Assembly (NCBI GenBank): GCA_964450645.1
Contig: CAYVEB010000026.1
Span: forward strand, 1 to 21,820
Length of the DNA: 21,820 bases
Direction: 5' to 3'
DNA from: JAKSPM01 sp964450645
GTDB lineage: Bacteria; Bacillota; Clostridia; Oscillospirales; Oscillospiraceae
The translations under genes and the position numbers were made by a program. The notes under the pieces were generated by a model. The model saw only the letters and a program-made list of their open reading frames with translations, was not told the DNA's origin and ran no database searches. How positions within the stretch are numbered: position 1 is the first letter of the stretch; every line of letters begins with the position of its first letter. Shown in pieces: positions 6,200 through 11,950 of the stretch.

Positions 6200-6697
6200 T
6201 TAGCCTGTAATTGATAATTGCTTCATTCTACCGGCATCCTTTAAGTTCGGAAAATCCAGCTGGCGCAGCGCCTCAAAAACCGCCACGGCCACGGAATTGC
6301 TTAAATTCAGGCTCCGCGCCTCCGCGCGCATGGGAATACGGACGCAGCTGGCAGCGTGGGCGTTAAGGAAATCCTCCGGAAGGCCGCGCGTCTCTTTGCC
6401 AAACATCAAATAGCAGCCGTCCTGATAGGAAACCTGGCAATAACTTCTCGGAGCCTTTGTCGAAAGGCACCACAGCTGTTCCGGGTGATTTTTTTCAAAA
6501 AAATCGTCCAAGTTTTCATAGACCCGGACGTCCACCAGATTCCAATAGTCCAATCCGGCGCGCTTCACGGCCTTGTCCGAGATATCGAACCCCAGCGGCT
6601 TAACTAAATGCAGGACCGAGCCGGTAGCCGCGCAGGTACGGGCAATATTTCCGGTATTTTGGGGAATTTCCGGTTCCACTAATACGACGTTTAACAT
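6200..6697 (-). CDS. trmL: tRNA (cytidine(34)-2'-O)-methyltransferase TrmL
   Basis: This SPOUT-superfamily enzyme uses S-adenosylmethionine to 2'-O-methylate the wobble nucleotide (C34/cmnm5U34) of leucine tRNAs. The 165-aa minimal SPOUT protein shows all three motifs: EPEIPQNTGNIARTCAATG at residues 9-27, LMFGKETRGLPEDFL in the middle, and RSLNLSNSVAVAVFEALRQ near the end, which forms the trefoil-knot cofactor pocket. ATG 6697 is chosen because AGGAG sits five bases upstream; an in-frame ATG at 6757 would overlap the promoter and lacks a ribosome site. It is the first gene of the trmL-pgk-tpiA unit. Coupling of a tRNA-modification gene to glycolytic genes is probably positional rather than functional. 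Confidence 0.93.
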   Translation of the reverse strand: MLNVVLVEPEIPQNTGNIARTCAATGSVLHLVKPLGFDISDKAVKRAGLDYWNLVDVRVYENLDDFFEKNHPEQLWCLSTKAPRSYCQVSYQDGCYLMFGKETRGLPEDFLNAHAASCVRIPMRAEARSLNLSNSVAVAVFEALRQLDFPNLKDAGRMKQLSITG

Positions 6698-6738
6698 AAT
6701 TGCTCCTAAATCAGCATTTGGAATTTCATTCCACCTAT

Positions 6739-6767
6739 ATTTTATGATAAAATCCATAAAAATTCAA
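6739..6767 (-). promoter_or_regulatory. Putative promoter of the trmL-pgk-tpiA unit
   Basis: The minus strand has TTGAAT (-35, 6762-6767) and TAAAAT (-10, 6739-6744) with a 17-bp spacer, about 40 bases upstream of the trmL start. It adjoins the AT-rich inverted repeat at 6771-6809. Confidence 0.55.
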
Positions 6768-6770
6768 CTG

Positions 6771-6809
6771 TTTTTCTGGATTTTGAGAAAAATAAGAAAT
6801 CCAGAAAAA
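6771..6809. repeat. AT-rich 13-bp inverted repeat upstream of trmL
   Basis: TTTTTCTGGATTT (6771-6783) and its exact complement (6797-6809) are separated by 13 bp. The element lies between the divergent trmL (-) and small membrane protein (+) genes, directly upstream of the trmL -35 box. It could be a binding site for a dimeric regulator or a bidirectional hairpin. Confidence 0.6.
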
Positions 6810-6904
6810 AAGACGCCGAAAGGGGGAAAAGTCTCATTTTTGTATAAAAATACATCCCATGAAATTCACAAGGACGCGCATACTATCGCTGGGAGGGATG
6901 AACG

Positions 6905-7069
6905 ATGAAGGTAGGAGCGTTTATGGTCACGCTTGGTCTTGGTATGATTGCCGGCGCGACGGCCGCGATGATGCTGCCGTACCAAAGCTCAGTGCGCAAG
7001 GCTGCGCAAAAAGCCGCGGACACCGTGGAGCAAACTGTCAGCAAAATGACGGATGCGATCACCAATTGA
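6905..7069 (+). CDS. Small YtxH-like single-pass membrane protein
   Basis: This short frame encodes 54 aa. ATG 6905 is preceded by GGGAGGG with eight-base spacing, a strong ribosome site. The peptide starts MKVGAFMVTLGLGMIAGATA, a Gly-rich membrane helix (residues 3-24), then has a charged amphipathic helix with QSSVRKAAQKAADTVEQTV. This layout, a glycine-rich N-terminal segment followed by an alanine/lysine helix, resembles YtxH-family (PF12732-like) proteins, which are of unknown function. Perfect-stem hairpins follow immediately. It is divergently oriented to trmL and appears monocistronic. The family link is tentative; the existence of the gene is fairly secure from its signals. Confidence 0.7.
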   Translation: MKVGAFMVTLGLGMIAGATAAMMLPYQSSVRKAAQKAADTVEQTVSKMTDAITN

Positions 7070-7076
7070 CCACTTA

Positions 7077-7125
7077 CAGGCTGCAGTAAAAGCGTGTTTG
7101 CTGCAGCCTGTTTGACGGCTTTTAG
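7077..7125 (+). terminator. Terminator of the small YtxH-like gene
   Basis: A perfect 10-bp stem, CAGGCTGCAG (7077-7086) with CTGCAGCCTG (7101-7110), is followed by TTTG and, a few bases later, TTTT. It begins seven bases after the stop codon at 7069. Confidence 0.7.
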
Positions 7126-7154
7126 TCTGACCTGTAAAAAAGTCCCCGCGACAA

Positions 7155-7240
7155 GCTGGCTGTGCTGAAAGGCGCAGCCAGCAAAAATATAGAAAAGATA
7201 AAGGAAAACGGCCGCAGCTCAGTTGAGACCGCAGCCGTTT
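7155..7240. repeat. Two further hairpins in the 7126-7313 non-coding gap
   Basis: GCTGGCTGTGC (7155-7165) pairs with GCGCAGCCAGC (7172-7182) through one G-U pair. AAACGGCCGC (7206-7215) pairs with GCAGCCGTTT (7231-7240) with one mismatch and an internal CTCA/TGAG stem. On the minus strand both are followed by short pyrimidine tracts, but no minus-strand gene ends here. Together with the terminator at 7077 they make three stem-loops within 165 bp. Confidence 0.55.
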
Positions 7241-7313
7241 GGTGTTATATTGAATTGTACTGAAACAAATAACCCCCGAAGGGTATTATACGCCAATCCA
7301 ACTGAAATTGCCA

Positions 7314-7694
7314 ATGGATTTAGAAAGAATTATTAAAATAAATGATTTGGTATATGCTTTCAGTGAAATCATGGTCCATATCGACCTACAAAATATTTCA
7401 TGGAAAAGCACCGCGGAACATTTTGCCGGGAGAAATGAACGAGGCCATGGCCGTATTTCGGCGGGCGGTATCCGAGGTTCGGCAGGAGCATGCCATAGCG
7501 TATGTGGAATATGTCCTCCGCGCCTTATTAAAAGCGGTGGGAATCACTACGGAAGACTTTTTACACGGCGGCGGGAAGCGGGAAACACCCCAGTGGCGAT
7601 TGTATGAAAAAGTATACGGCTGCAATTAGAAGCGAAAGAGCTGCGCGCAGAAGATCGCCGTCTGCGGAAAGGACAGGAACATAAAGCGGCGTAA
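7314..7694 (+). pseudogene. Small gene of unknown function interrupted by two frame changes
   Basis: Product not recognised. Coding-like sequence runs through three segments. Frame A from ATG 7314 gives MDLERIIKINDLVYAF and then EIMVHIDLQNISW, to about 7430. The next frame continues GEMNEAMAVFRRAV, EHAIAYVEYVLRALLKAVGI and WRLYEKVYG to about 7620. Frame A then resumes with LQLEAKELRAEDRRLRKGQE and a TAA at 7694. Joined, this would be a mostly helical soluble protein of about 125 aa. The first junction is explained by one extra base in GCCGGGAGAAATG (about 7426-7438). No ribosome site precedes ATG 7314 and no domain is recognisable. Decay is the likeliest reading; sequencing error and programmed frameshifting are less likely alternatives. 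Confidence 0.45.
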
Positions 7695-7781
7695 AAGGGG
7701 CAAAAATATGGCCAATACTCCCACAGAAAAACATACTTTTCCAGGGTGGTGTGGTTGGTGCGCCGATTTTAAATTCAAAAG

Positions 7782-7790
7782 TTATCCACA
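7782..7790 (+). other. Isolated consensus DnaA-box sequence
   Basis: TTATCCACA, a perfect match to the DnaA box, occurs once in the 7695-8038 non-coding region. No second box, AT-rich unwinding element or dnaA/dnaN gene is nearby, so an origin is not supported. It may be chance or a DnaA-titration or regulatory site. Confidence 0.3.
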
Positions 7791-7806
7791 GATGCAACCT
7801 TTCCGC

Positions 7807-7849
7807 AAAAGTACGGAGAGCCTCATTTTCAAGGCTCTCCGTACTTTTT
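7807..7849. terminator. Strong bidirectional terminator hairpin
   Basis: Perfect 17-bp arms AAAAGTACGGAGAGCCT (7807-7823) and complement (7832-7848) enclose an eight-base loop, with A-run and T-run on the two sides. It would terminate transcription in either direction and is the main structure in the gene-free stretch 7695-8038. Confidence 0.8.
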
Positions 7850-7949
7850 GTAAGGCCGTTTCTCAAAGCCCTTTGACTTGACAATTTAGCTGTTTTCGCA
7901 GGTCTGAGTCTACTCACAAAGGGAAAAATGCTTTTTTATCTACGATTTT

Positions 7950-8026
7950 GGCGCTTCAAAAGTCGGCATCTAAAGCGCCGGAGAAACCCGATAAAATTGG
8001 GCTTCTCCGGGACAATATCTTTTTTT
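7950..8026. terminator. Overlapping hairpins downstream of tRNA-Gly
   Basis: CCGGAGAA(A)CCC (7978-7989) pairs with GGG(C)TTCTCCGG (7999-8010), followed on the plus strand by a run of seven T residues (8020-8026). A second stem, GGCGCTT (7950-7956) with AAGCGCC (7973-7979), shares two bases with it. Both lie 3' of the minus-strand tRNA and probably serve to end its transcript, although the U-tract is better placed for plus-strand readthrough. Confidence 0.45.
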
Positions 8027-8038
8027 ATCGTCTCTTGA

Positions 8039-8114
8039 TGGAGCGGGTGACGAGGCTCGAACTCGCTACCTCCACCTTGGCAAGGTGGCGCTCTACCAGA
8101 TGAGCTACACTCGC
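8039..8114 (-). tRNA. tRNA-Gly(GCC)
   Basis: This is a 76-nt tRNA with a genomically encoded CCA end (8039-8041). The minus strand reads acceptor GCGAGTG, TA, D-arm GCTC...GAGC, anticodon arm CCACC-TTGCCAA-GGTGG with anticodon GCC, five-base variable loop, T-arm GCGAG-TTCGAGC-CTCGT and acceptor 3' strand CACCCGC with U as discriminator base, as is usual for glycine. The acceptor stem has an A-C mismatch at pair 4-69, and the outermost T-stem pair is G-U. A near-consensus promoter lies directly upstream. Confidence 0.95.
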
Positions 8115-8127
8115 AGTTGCAGAAACT

Positions 8128-8155
8128 ATTATAACAAAATTTTTTCAGTTGTCAA
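8128..8155 (-). promoter_or_regulatory. Promoter of tRNA-Gly
   Basis: On the minus strand, perfect TTGACA (8150-8155) and TATAAT (8128-8133) boxes are spaced by 16 bp, ending 13 bases before the mature tRNA 5' end. This is a strong sigma-A promoter, as expected for a stable RNA. Confidence 0.85.
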
Positions 8156-8517
8156 TAGATTTTTGAAAAGTGTTAAAATATTTTCTTGCGATGTCAATTG
8201 ATATGAACCACGAATAAGAAAAGCATCCAGAATGGTATCACTTTTTGTGGGTTCGAAGCCAAAACCCGTAGACCGCCGCATCCCTCCAGTTTTTCGGCTA
8301 ATATCTGGATCGGACTGTTATCTCAACGTTCGCATTGGTTTGTAGCTGCTCCAAATCAAATGCTGGATGTATCCTAAAAAAGTGGACATGTATGATAAAA
8401 TTGCTTTCGCAGTCCTGCGTGTCGTTTTTTCTCCGGCCATTTTACTACAGCCCCTTTATTATAAACCCTTTTTCCTTCTTCACAGCATAAACGGACAAGA
8501 CGGGCGTATGCTGTTAT
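8156..8517. other. Gene-free stretch with possible decayed mobile-element ends
   Basis: No convincing coding frame was found here on either strand. Two short features stand out: a T-arm-like GTGGGTTCGAAGCC around 8247-8260, and CCTAAAAAAGTGGACA near 8370-8386, which resembles the outer ends of IS3-type elements. Both are short and could be chance. A TATTATAAA motif near 8456-8464 may contribute to a promoter for the downstream operon. Confidence 0.3.
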
Positions 8518-8530
8518 GAGGTGAATGGAA

Positions 8531-8764
8531 TTGAGCAAGCAAAAGAACGTGCTTCGGGCGGCGCTGCTGATGGCGGCGCTGCTGGGCAGCATGTGGCTGC
8601 CGGACGGCGCCGCGCTGCTGGGACAGTGGATCTTTGGGGAGGGAAAAGACCCGGTCCATGTGGCCTGCGCCGCGTTTGAGCAGGCGGCAGAGCAAGGCGG
8701 CAGTATCTGTGACGGCCTTTGGGCCTTCTGCGACGGAATCAGCGGGTATGAAGCAGAACGTTGA
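8531..8764 (+). CDS. Small membrane-anchored protein upstream of the site-2 protease
   Basis: No family is recognised. From TTG 8531 the product is 77 aa, with one N-terminal hydrophobic segment (about residues 9-32, LRAALLMAALLGSMWLP) that could be a membrane anchor or uncleaved signal. A short domain of about 45 aa follows, containing Cys and Trp residues (VACAAFEQAAEQ, CDGLWAFCDG). TTG is preferred because GAGGTG (8518-8523) is seven bases upstream; the alternative ATG at 8525 is only one base from that site. The last 17 bases overlap the M50 protease gene, indicating translational coupling. In Bacillus the protease partner at this position is SpoIVFA, but this protein is far shorter and shows no M23 domain. 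A role as a protease accessory is inference. Confidence 0.65.
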   Translation: MSKQKNVLRAALLMAALLGSMWLPDGAALLGQWIFGEGKDPVHVACAAFEQAAEQGGSICDGLWAFCDGISGYEAER

Positions 8765-9311
8765 GATCACCACCGGCGCGCTGGCGTTTTTTTGCCTGCT
8801 GTTTTATGTAAACCCCTGGGGCATCTTTTTTCCATTTGTTTTTTCCGCTGCCGCGCATGAGCTGGGTCACGTGGCGGCGTGCTGGCTGCTGGGCGGGCGG
8901 CTAATTTCGTTTCGCGTCTCCATGGCGGGAGCGGAACTGCGGGCGGAGTTTTTCAGCTTTTGGAGCGAGGTGGTCAGCGTGCTGGCCGGTCCGGCGGTCA
9001 ATTTGGCGCTGATGGCCGCGTTCTGGTCGGTCAAGCCCCAGGTGGCGTTGGTCAATTTGTGCCTGGCGGCTTATAATCTGTTGCCGGTCTATCCCCTGGA
9101 CGGGGGAAGGGTACTGTATTTGTTTTTGTTCCGGTGGTGGCCGGGTGTGGCAGACCGCGTGATGAAAATAGTAACCGTGGCGACAACAGTGGGAATCGGG
9201 ATTTGGGGAATTCTTGCCACCTGCGTGTGGCACTATGGCCTGTGGCCCTGCCTGATCGCGGCGCTGCTGATGCTGAAAACCGGCGCGGTGGAAAATTCCC
9301 TTGCAAAATAG
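8748..9311 (+). CDS. SpoIVFB-like M50 site-2 metalloprotease
   Basis: This is an intramembrane zinc protease of the M50 (site-2) family. It would cleave a transmembrane or membrane-associated substrate; in sporulating Bacillus the homologue SpoIVFB cleaves pro-sigma-K. The 187-aa protein carries the zinc-binding HELGH at residues 37-41 inside the second hydrophobic segment, and the second motif NLLPVYPLDGGR at 110-121, whose Asp118 completes the zinc site. About five to six membrane segments are visible. It lacks the C-terminal CBS domain of B. subtilis SpoIVFB. Start ATG 8748 overlaps the upstream gene by 17 bases and has only a weak GCGGG ribosome site, consistent with coupled translation. 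The sigma-K role is an inference from family and context. Confidence 0.88.
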   Translation: MKQNVEITTGALAFFCLLFYVNPWGIFFPFVFSAAAHELGHVAACWLLGGRLISFRVSMAGAELRAEFFSFWSEVVSVLAGPAVNLALMAAFWSVKPQVALVNLCLAAYNLLPVYPLDGGRVLYLFLFRWWPGVADRVMKIVTVATTVGIGIWGILATCVWHYGLWPCLIAALLMLKTGAVENSLAK

Positions 9312-9354
9312 GGGAAAAGGCGGTACAATAAAAGAAAAAACCAAGGAGCGGCTC

Positions 9355-11190
9355 ATGACCGAAAAACTGCAAAGGATTCTCTGCCAAGTGCAAAAGCCCG
9401 CGCGCTATGTGGGCGGGGAATATCATCAGATCGTCAAGGACAAGCGCACCGTGGACGTCCGCGTGGCGTTCTGTTTTCCGGATACCTATGAGATCGGCAT
9501 GTCCAATTTGGGGATGCGGATTTTGTATGGCGTGTGGAACGAAATGGAAGGCGTTTGGTGCGAGCGGGTGTTTGCGCCGTGGGGGGATATGGAACAGGCG
9601 ATGCGCGAGCATCAGCTGCCGCTGTTCGCGCTGGAGAGCCACGACCCGGTGCAATCCTTCGACATCATCGCGTTTACCGTCGGGTATGAGATGAGCTACA
9701 GCAACATTTTGAATATGCTGAACCTGGCCGGGGTGCCGCTGCATGCGTGCGACCGCCCGGGTTTGAACCAGTTGGTCATCGCGGGCGGCGCGTGCATGTA
9801 CAACCCGGAGCCTTTGGCGGACTTTTTAGACCTCGTCTGCCTGGGCGAAGGGGAGGAGATGACCGTGGAGCTGACCATGCTCTACCGCAAGGCAAAGGCG
9901 GAGGGATGGAGCAAACGGGAGTTTCTGCGCCGCGTGATGGAGATTGAAGGGATTTACGTCCCCGGTTTTTATGAGCACCGCTACCGGGAGGACGGCACGC
10001 TGGCGGAAATTGTGCCGCTGGAAGGCGCGCCGAAAAAGGTGACCAAACGGATTGTGCAAAACCTGTCCACCGCCTACTGGCCGGAGCATATGATTGTGCC
10101 GTCCACGGAGATCGTCCATGACCGCGCGAATCTGGAGGTCATGCGGGGCTGCATCCGCGGCTGCCGGTTCTGCCAGGCGGGATTCACGTATCGCCCGGTG
10201 CGCCCGAGAAGCCCGGAAGTGCTGCTCAAACAGGCGGTGCATATGTTGGAGTCGAGCGGCTATCATGAAATAACGCTCTCCAGCCTGTCAACCTCCGACT
10301 ATAAACGCCTCCCGGAGCTGGCGGATGCCATGTTGGACTACTGCAATCCCAGAAAGATCAATCTGTCGCTGCCCAGTCTGCGGGCAGACAATTTCTCCAG
10401 TGATCTGATGCGCCGGGTGCAGAAGATTCGCAAGAGCGGCCTGACCTTTGCGCCGGAGGCAGGAACCCAGCGCCTACGGGACGCCATCAACAAAAACGTC
10501 ACAGAGGAGGAGATTCTCCAATCCTGCGCCACGGCTTTTTCCGGAGGCTGGGATCATGTGAAGCTGTATTTCATGCTGGGACTGCCCACGGAAACGGACG
10601 AGGACGTGCTTGGAATCGCCAAGCTGGTGTATCAGGTGTACAACACCTGGCGCGAGTACGCGCCCAGCAAAAAGCGCGGCGTCCGGATCCATGTGGCAAC
10701 GGCGTTTTTTGTACCAAAACCGTTCACGCCCTTCCAGTGGGAGAAGCAGGATACACCGGAGGAATACAGCCGTAAGGTCCGCCTTCTGCAAGATGCGCTG
10801 CGGAACAAAAGCGTGGAGTTCAACTGGCATGAGCCGTATTTGAGCCGCCTGGAGGCGGTTTTGGCCCGCGGCGACCGGCGGCTTGGTCCAGTGCTGGAAC
10901 GGGCTGTGGATTACGGGGCGCGGCTGGACGGCTGGGATGAGTATTTTTCCTACGATGCCTGGATGAGAGCCTTTGCAGATGCGGGCGTCGACCCGGATTT
11001 CTATACCGTCCGCGGATATGACGAGCGGGAACTGCTTCCCTGGGACACAATTGACATTGGCGTTCGGAAGGATTATCTCCTGCGGGAGCGGTATCAAGCG
11101 CAGCGCTCGCAGATTACGCCTGACTGCCGGGCACAGTGTATGGGATGCGGTGCCAACCGGCTGCTTCGGGAGGGAAATTGCGATGAATAG
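9355..11190 (+). CDS. TIGR03960-family B12-binding-like radical SAM protein
   Basis: This radical SAM enzyme of unknown reaction is 611 aa from ATG 9355. The N-terminal 240 residues resemble the cobalamin-binding-like Rossmann domain (VRVAFCFPDTYEIGMSNLG; VIAGGACMYNPEPLADFLD). The radical SAM core has the 4Fe-4S motif C266-IRG-C270-RF-C273. A C-terminal region ends with C-x3-C-x2-CG residues (DCRAQCMGCG). ATG 9355 is chosen because AAGGAG lies seven bases upstream; the open frame begins earlier, inside the protease gene. It starts 43 bases after the protease gene and overlaps the DUF2344 gene by eight bases. That partner is expected; the two domains are often fused or paired, and in many Clostridia they lie upstream of rng-rplU-rpmA, which suggests a translation-related role. 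Confidence 0.92.
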   Translation: MTEKLQRILCQVQKPARYVGGEYHQIVKDKRTVDVRVAFCFPDTYEIGMSNLGMRILYGVWNEMEGVWCERVFAPWGDMEQAMREHQLPLFALESHDPVQSFDIIAFTVGYEMSYSNILNMLNLAGVPLHACDRPGLNQLVIAGGACMYNPEPLADFLDLVCLGEGEEMTVELTMLYRKAKAEGWSKREFLRRVMEIEGIYVPGFYEHRYREDGTLAEIVPLEGAPKKVTKRIVQNLSTAYWPEHMIVPSTEIVHDRANLEVMRGCIRGCRFCQAGFTYRPVRPRSPEVLLKQAVHMLESSGYHEITLSSLSTSDYKRLPELADAMLDYCNPRKINLSLPSLRADNFSSDLMRRVQKIRKSGLTFAPEAGTQRLRDAINKNVTEEEILQSCATAFSGGWDHVKLYFMLGLPTETDEDVLGIAKLVYQVYNTWREYAPSKKRGVRIHVATAFFVPKPFTPFQWEKQDTPEEYSRKVRLLQDALRNKSVEFNWHEPYLSRLEAVLARGDRRLGPVLERAVDYGARLDGWDEYFSYDAWMRAFADAGVDPDFYTVRGYDERELLPWDTIDIGVRKDYLLRERYQAQRSQITPDCRAQCMGCGANRLLREGNCDE

Positions 11191-11845
11191 GCTGCTGTTT
11201 GAAAAGACCGACGACGCGGTGTTCCTCTCCCACCTGGATCTAATGCGGGTTTTCCAGCGCGCTTTCCGCCGAGCGGGGATGCTGCTCAAACATTCCCAGG
11301 GCTTTACGCCCCATGCCTATGTGTCCATTTTGCTGCCGCTGCCTGTGGGCGTGTCCAGCGCGTGTGAAATTTTGGATTTTGAGCTGGATCCTTCCGATCA
11401 AACGCCGCTGGAGCAGGTGCCGCAGAAGCTAAATTGCTGTTTGCCGTCCGGCGTCCGGATTGTAAAATTCTACCGCAGCGACCGAAAGGCAAAGGAGCTG
11501 GCCTATTTACGCGCCAGCGTGACGCTGGAATACGATTACGGTGTGCCGCGGCAGGCGCCGGAAGCGATTGCCCAATTTTTGAATCAGGATGAAATTCTGG
11601 TCGAAAAGACGACCAAAGGCGGGAAAACCGTCCAGCAGGACATCAAGCAAATGCTGCCGTCGTGTACTTTGGATGCGGATGAAAATACGATCACGCTGCG
11701 GTGCGTGGTGTGCGCCCAAAATCCCAGCTTGAATCCGATGCAGCTTGTCAAGGCGATTGAACGGTATTTGCCCGCGTATGCGCCGGATTTTGCGACTTGC
11801 CATCGCTTGGCGTTTTTGGATCGCTGCCAAAACCCGTTTGCATAA
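11183..11845 (+). CDS. TIGR03936/DUF2344 radical-SAM-associated protein
   Basis: This partner of the preceding radical SAM enzyme is 220 aa long. Family hallmarks are the N-terminal LLFEKTDDAVFLSHLDLMRVFQRAFRRAG segment and the following HSQGFTPHAYVSILLPLPVGVSS, which together form the DUF2344 core. ATG 11183 overlaps the upstream stop by eight bases (ATGAATAG), and GGGAGGG eight bases upstream supports this start; an extended frame upstream is inside the radical SAM gene. Tight overlap implies stoichiometric co-expression. The molecular role is unknown. A 10-bp GC-rich hairpin follows, closing the operon. Confidence 0.9.
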   Translation: MNRLLFEKTDDAVFLSHLDLMRVFQRAFRRAGMLLKHSQGFTPHAYVSILLPLPVGVSSACEILDFELDPSDQTPLEQVPQKLNCCLPSGVRIVKFYRSDRKAKELAYLRASVTLEYDYGVPRQAPEAIAQFLNQDEILVEKTTKGGKTVQQDIKQMLPSCTLDADENTITLRCVVCAQNPSLNPMQLVKAIERYLPAYAPDFATCHRLAFLDRCQNPFA

Positions 11846-11861
11846 GAGCGAGGCAAACGTC

Positions 11862-11886
11862 AAGCCACCGGCCGCGCCGGTGGCTT
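11862..11886 (+). terminator. Hairpin ending the protease/radical SAM operon
   Basis: AAGCCACCGG (11862-11871) and CCGGTGGCTT (11877-11886) form a perfect 10-bp stem with a five-base loop, 16 bases after the last stop codon. The following U-tract is poor (TTCC), so termination efficiency is uncertain. Confidence 0.5.
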
Positions 11887-11904
11887 CCAGAATTCATAAA
11901 AAAT

Positions 11905-11945
11905 CTCATAAAAAATCTATGGAGCGGCGGATAGCTGCTCCATAT
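11905..11945 (-). terminator. Rho-independent terminator of murC
   Basis: On the minus strand, seven bases after the murC stop, ATGGAGC (11937-11943) pairs with GCTCCAT (11919-11925) with an inner GC pair, followed by ATAGATTTTTT. A tandem copy of the CATAAAAAATCT segment gives a second T-run about 10 bases further on. On the plus strand the stem is followed by ATTTTG and may also help to stop the operon from the left. Confidence 0.75.
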
Positions 11946-11950
11946 TTTGC

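Noticed and set aside
7782..7790. Chromosome origin suggested by a perfect DnaA box
   Set aside because: Only a single box, no AT-rich unwinding region, and no dnaA, dnaN, gyrB or rpmH genes nearby.
8240..8270. Second, degraded tRNA gene suggested by GGGTTCGAAGCC
   Set aside because: No acceptor, D or anticodon arm can be built around it; only the T-loop-like word is present.
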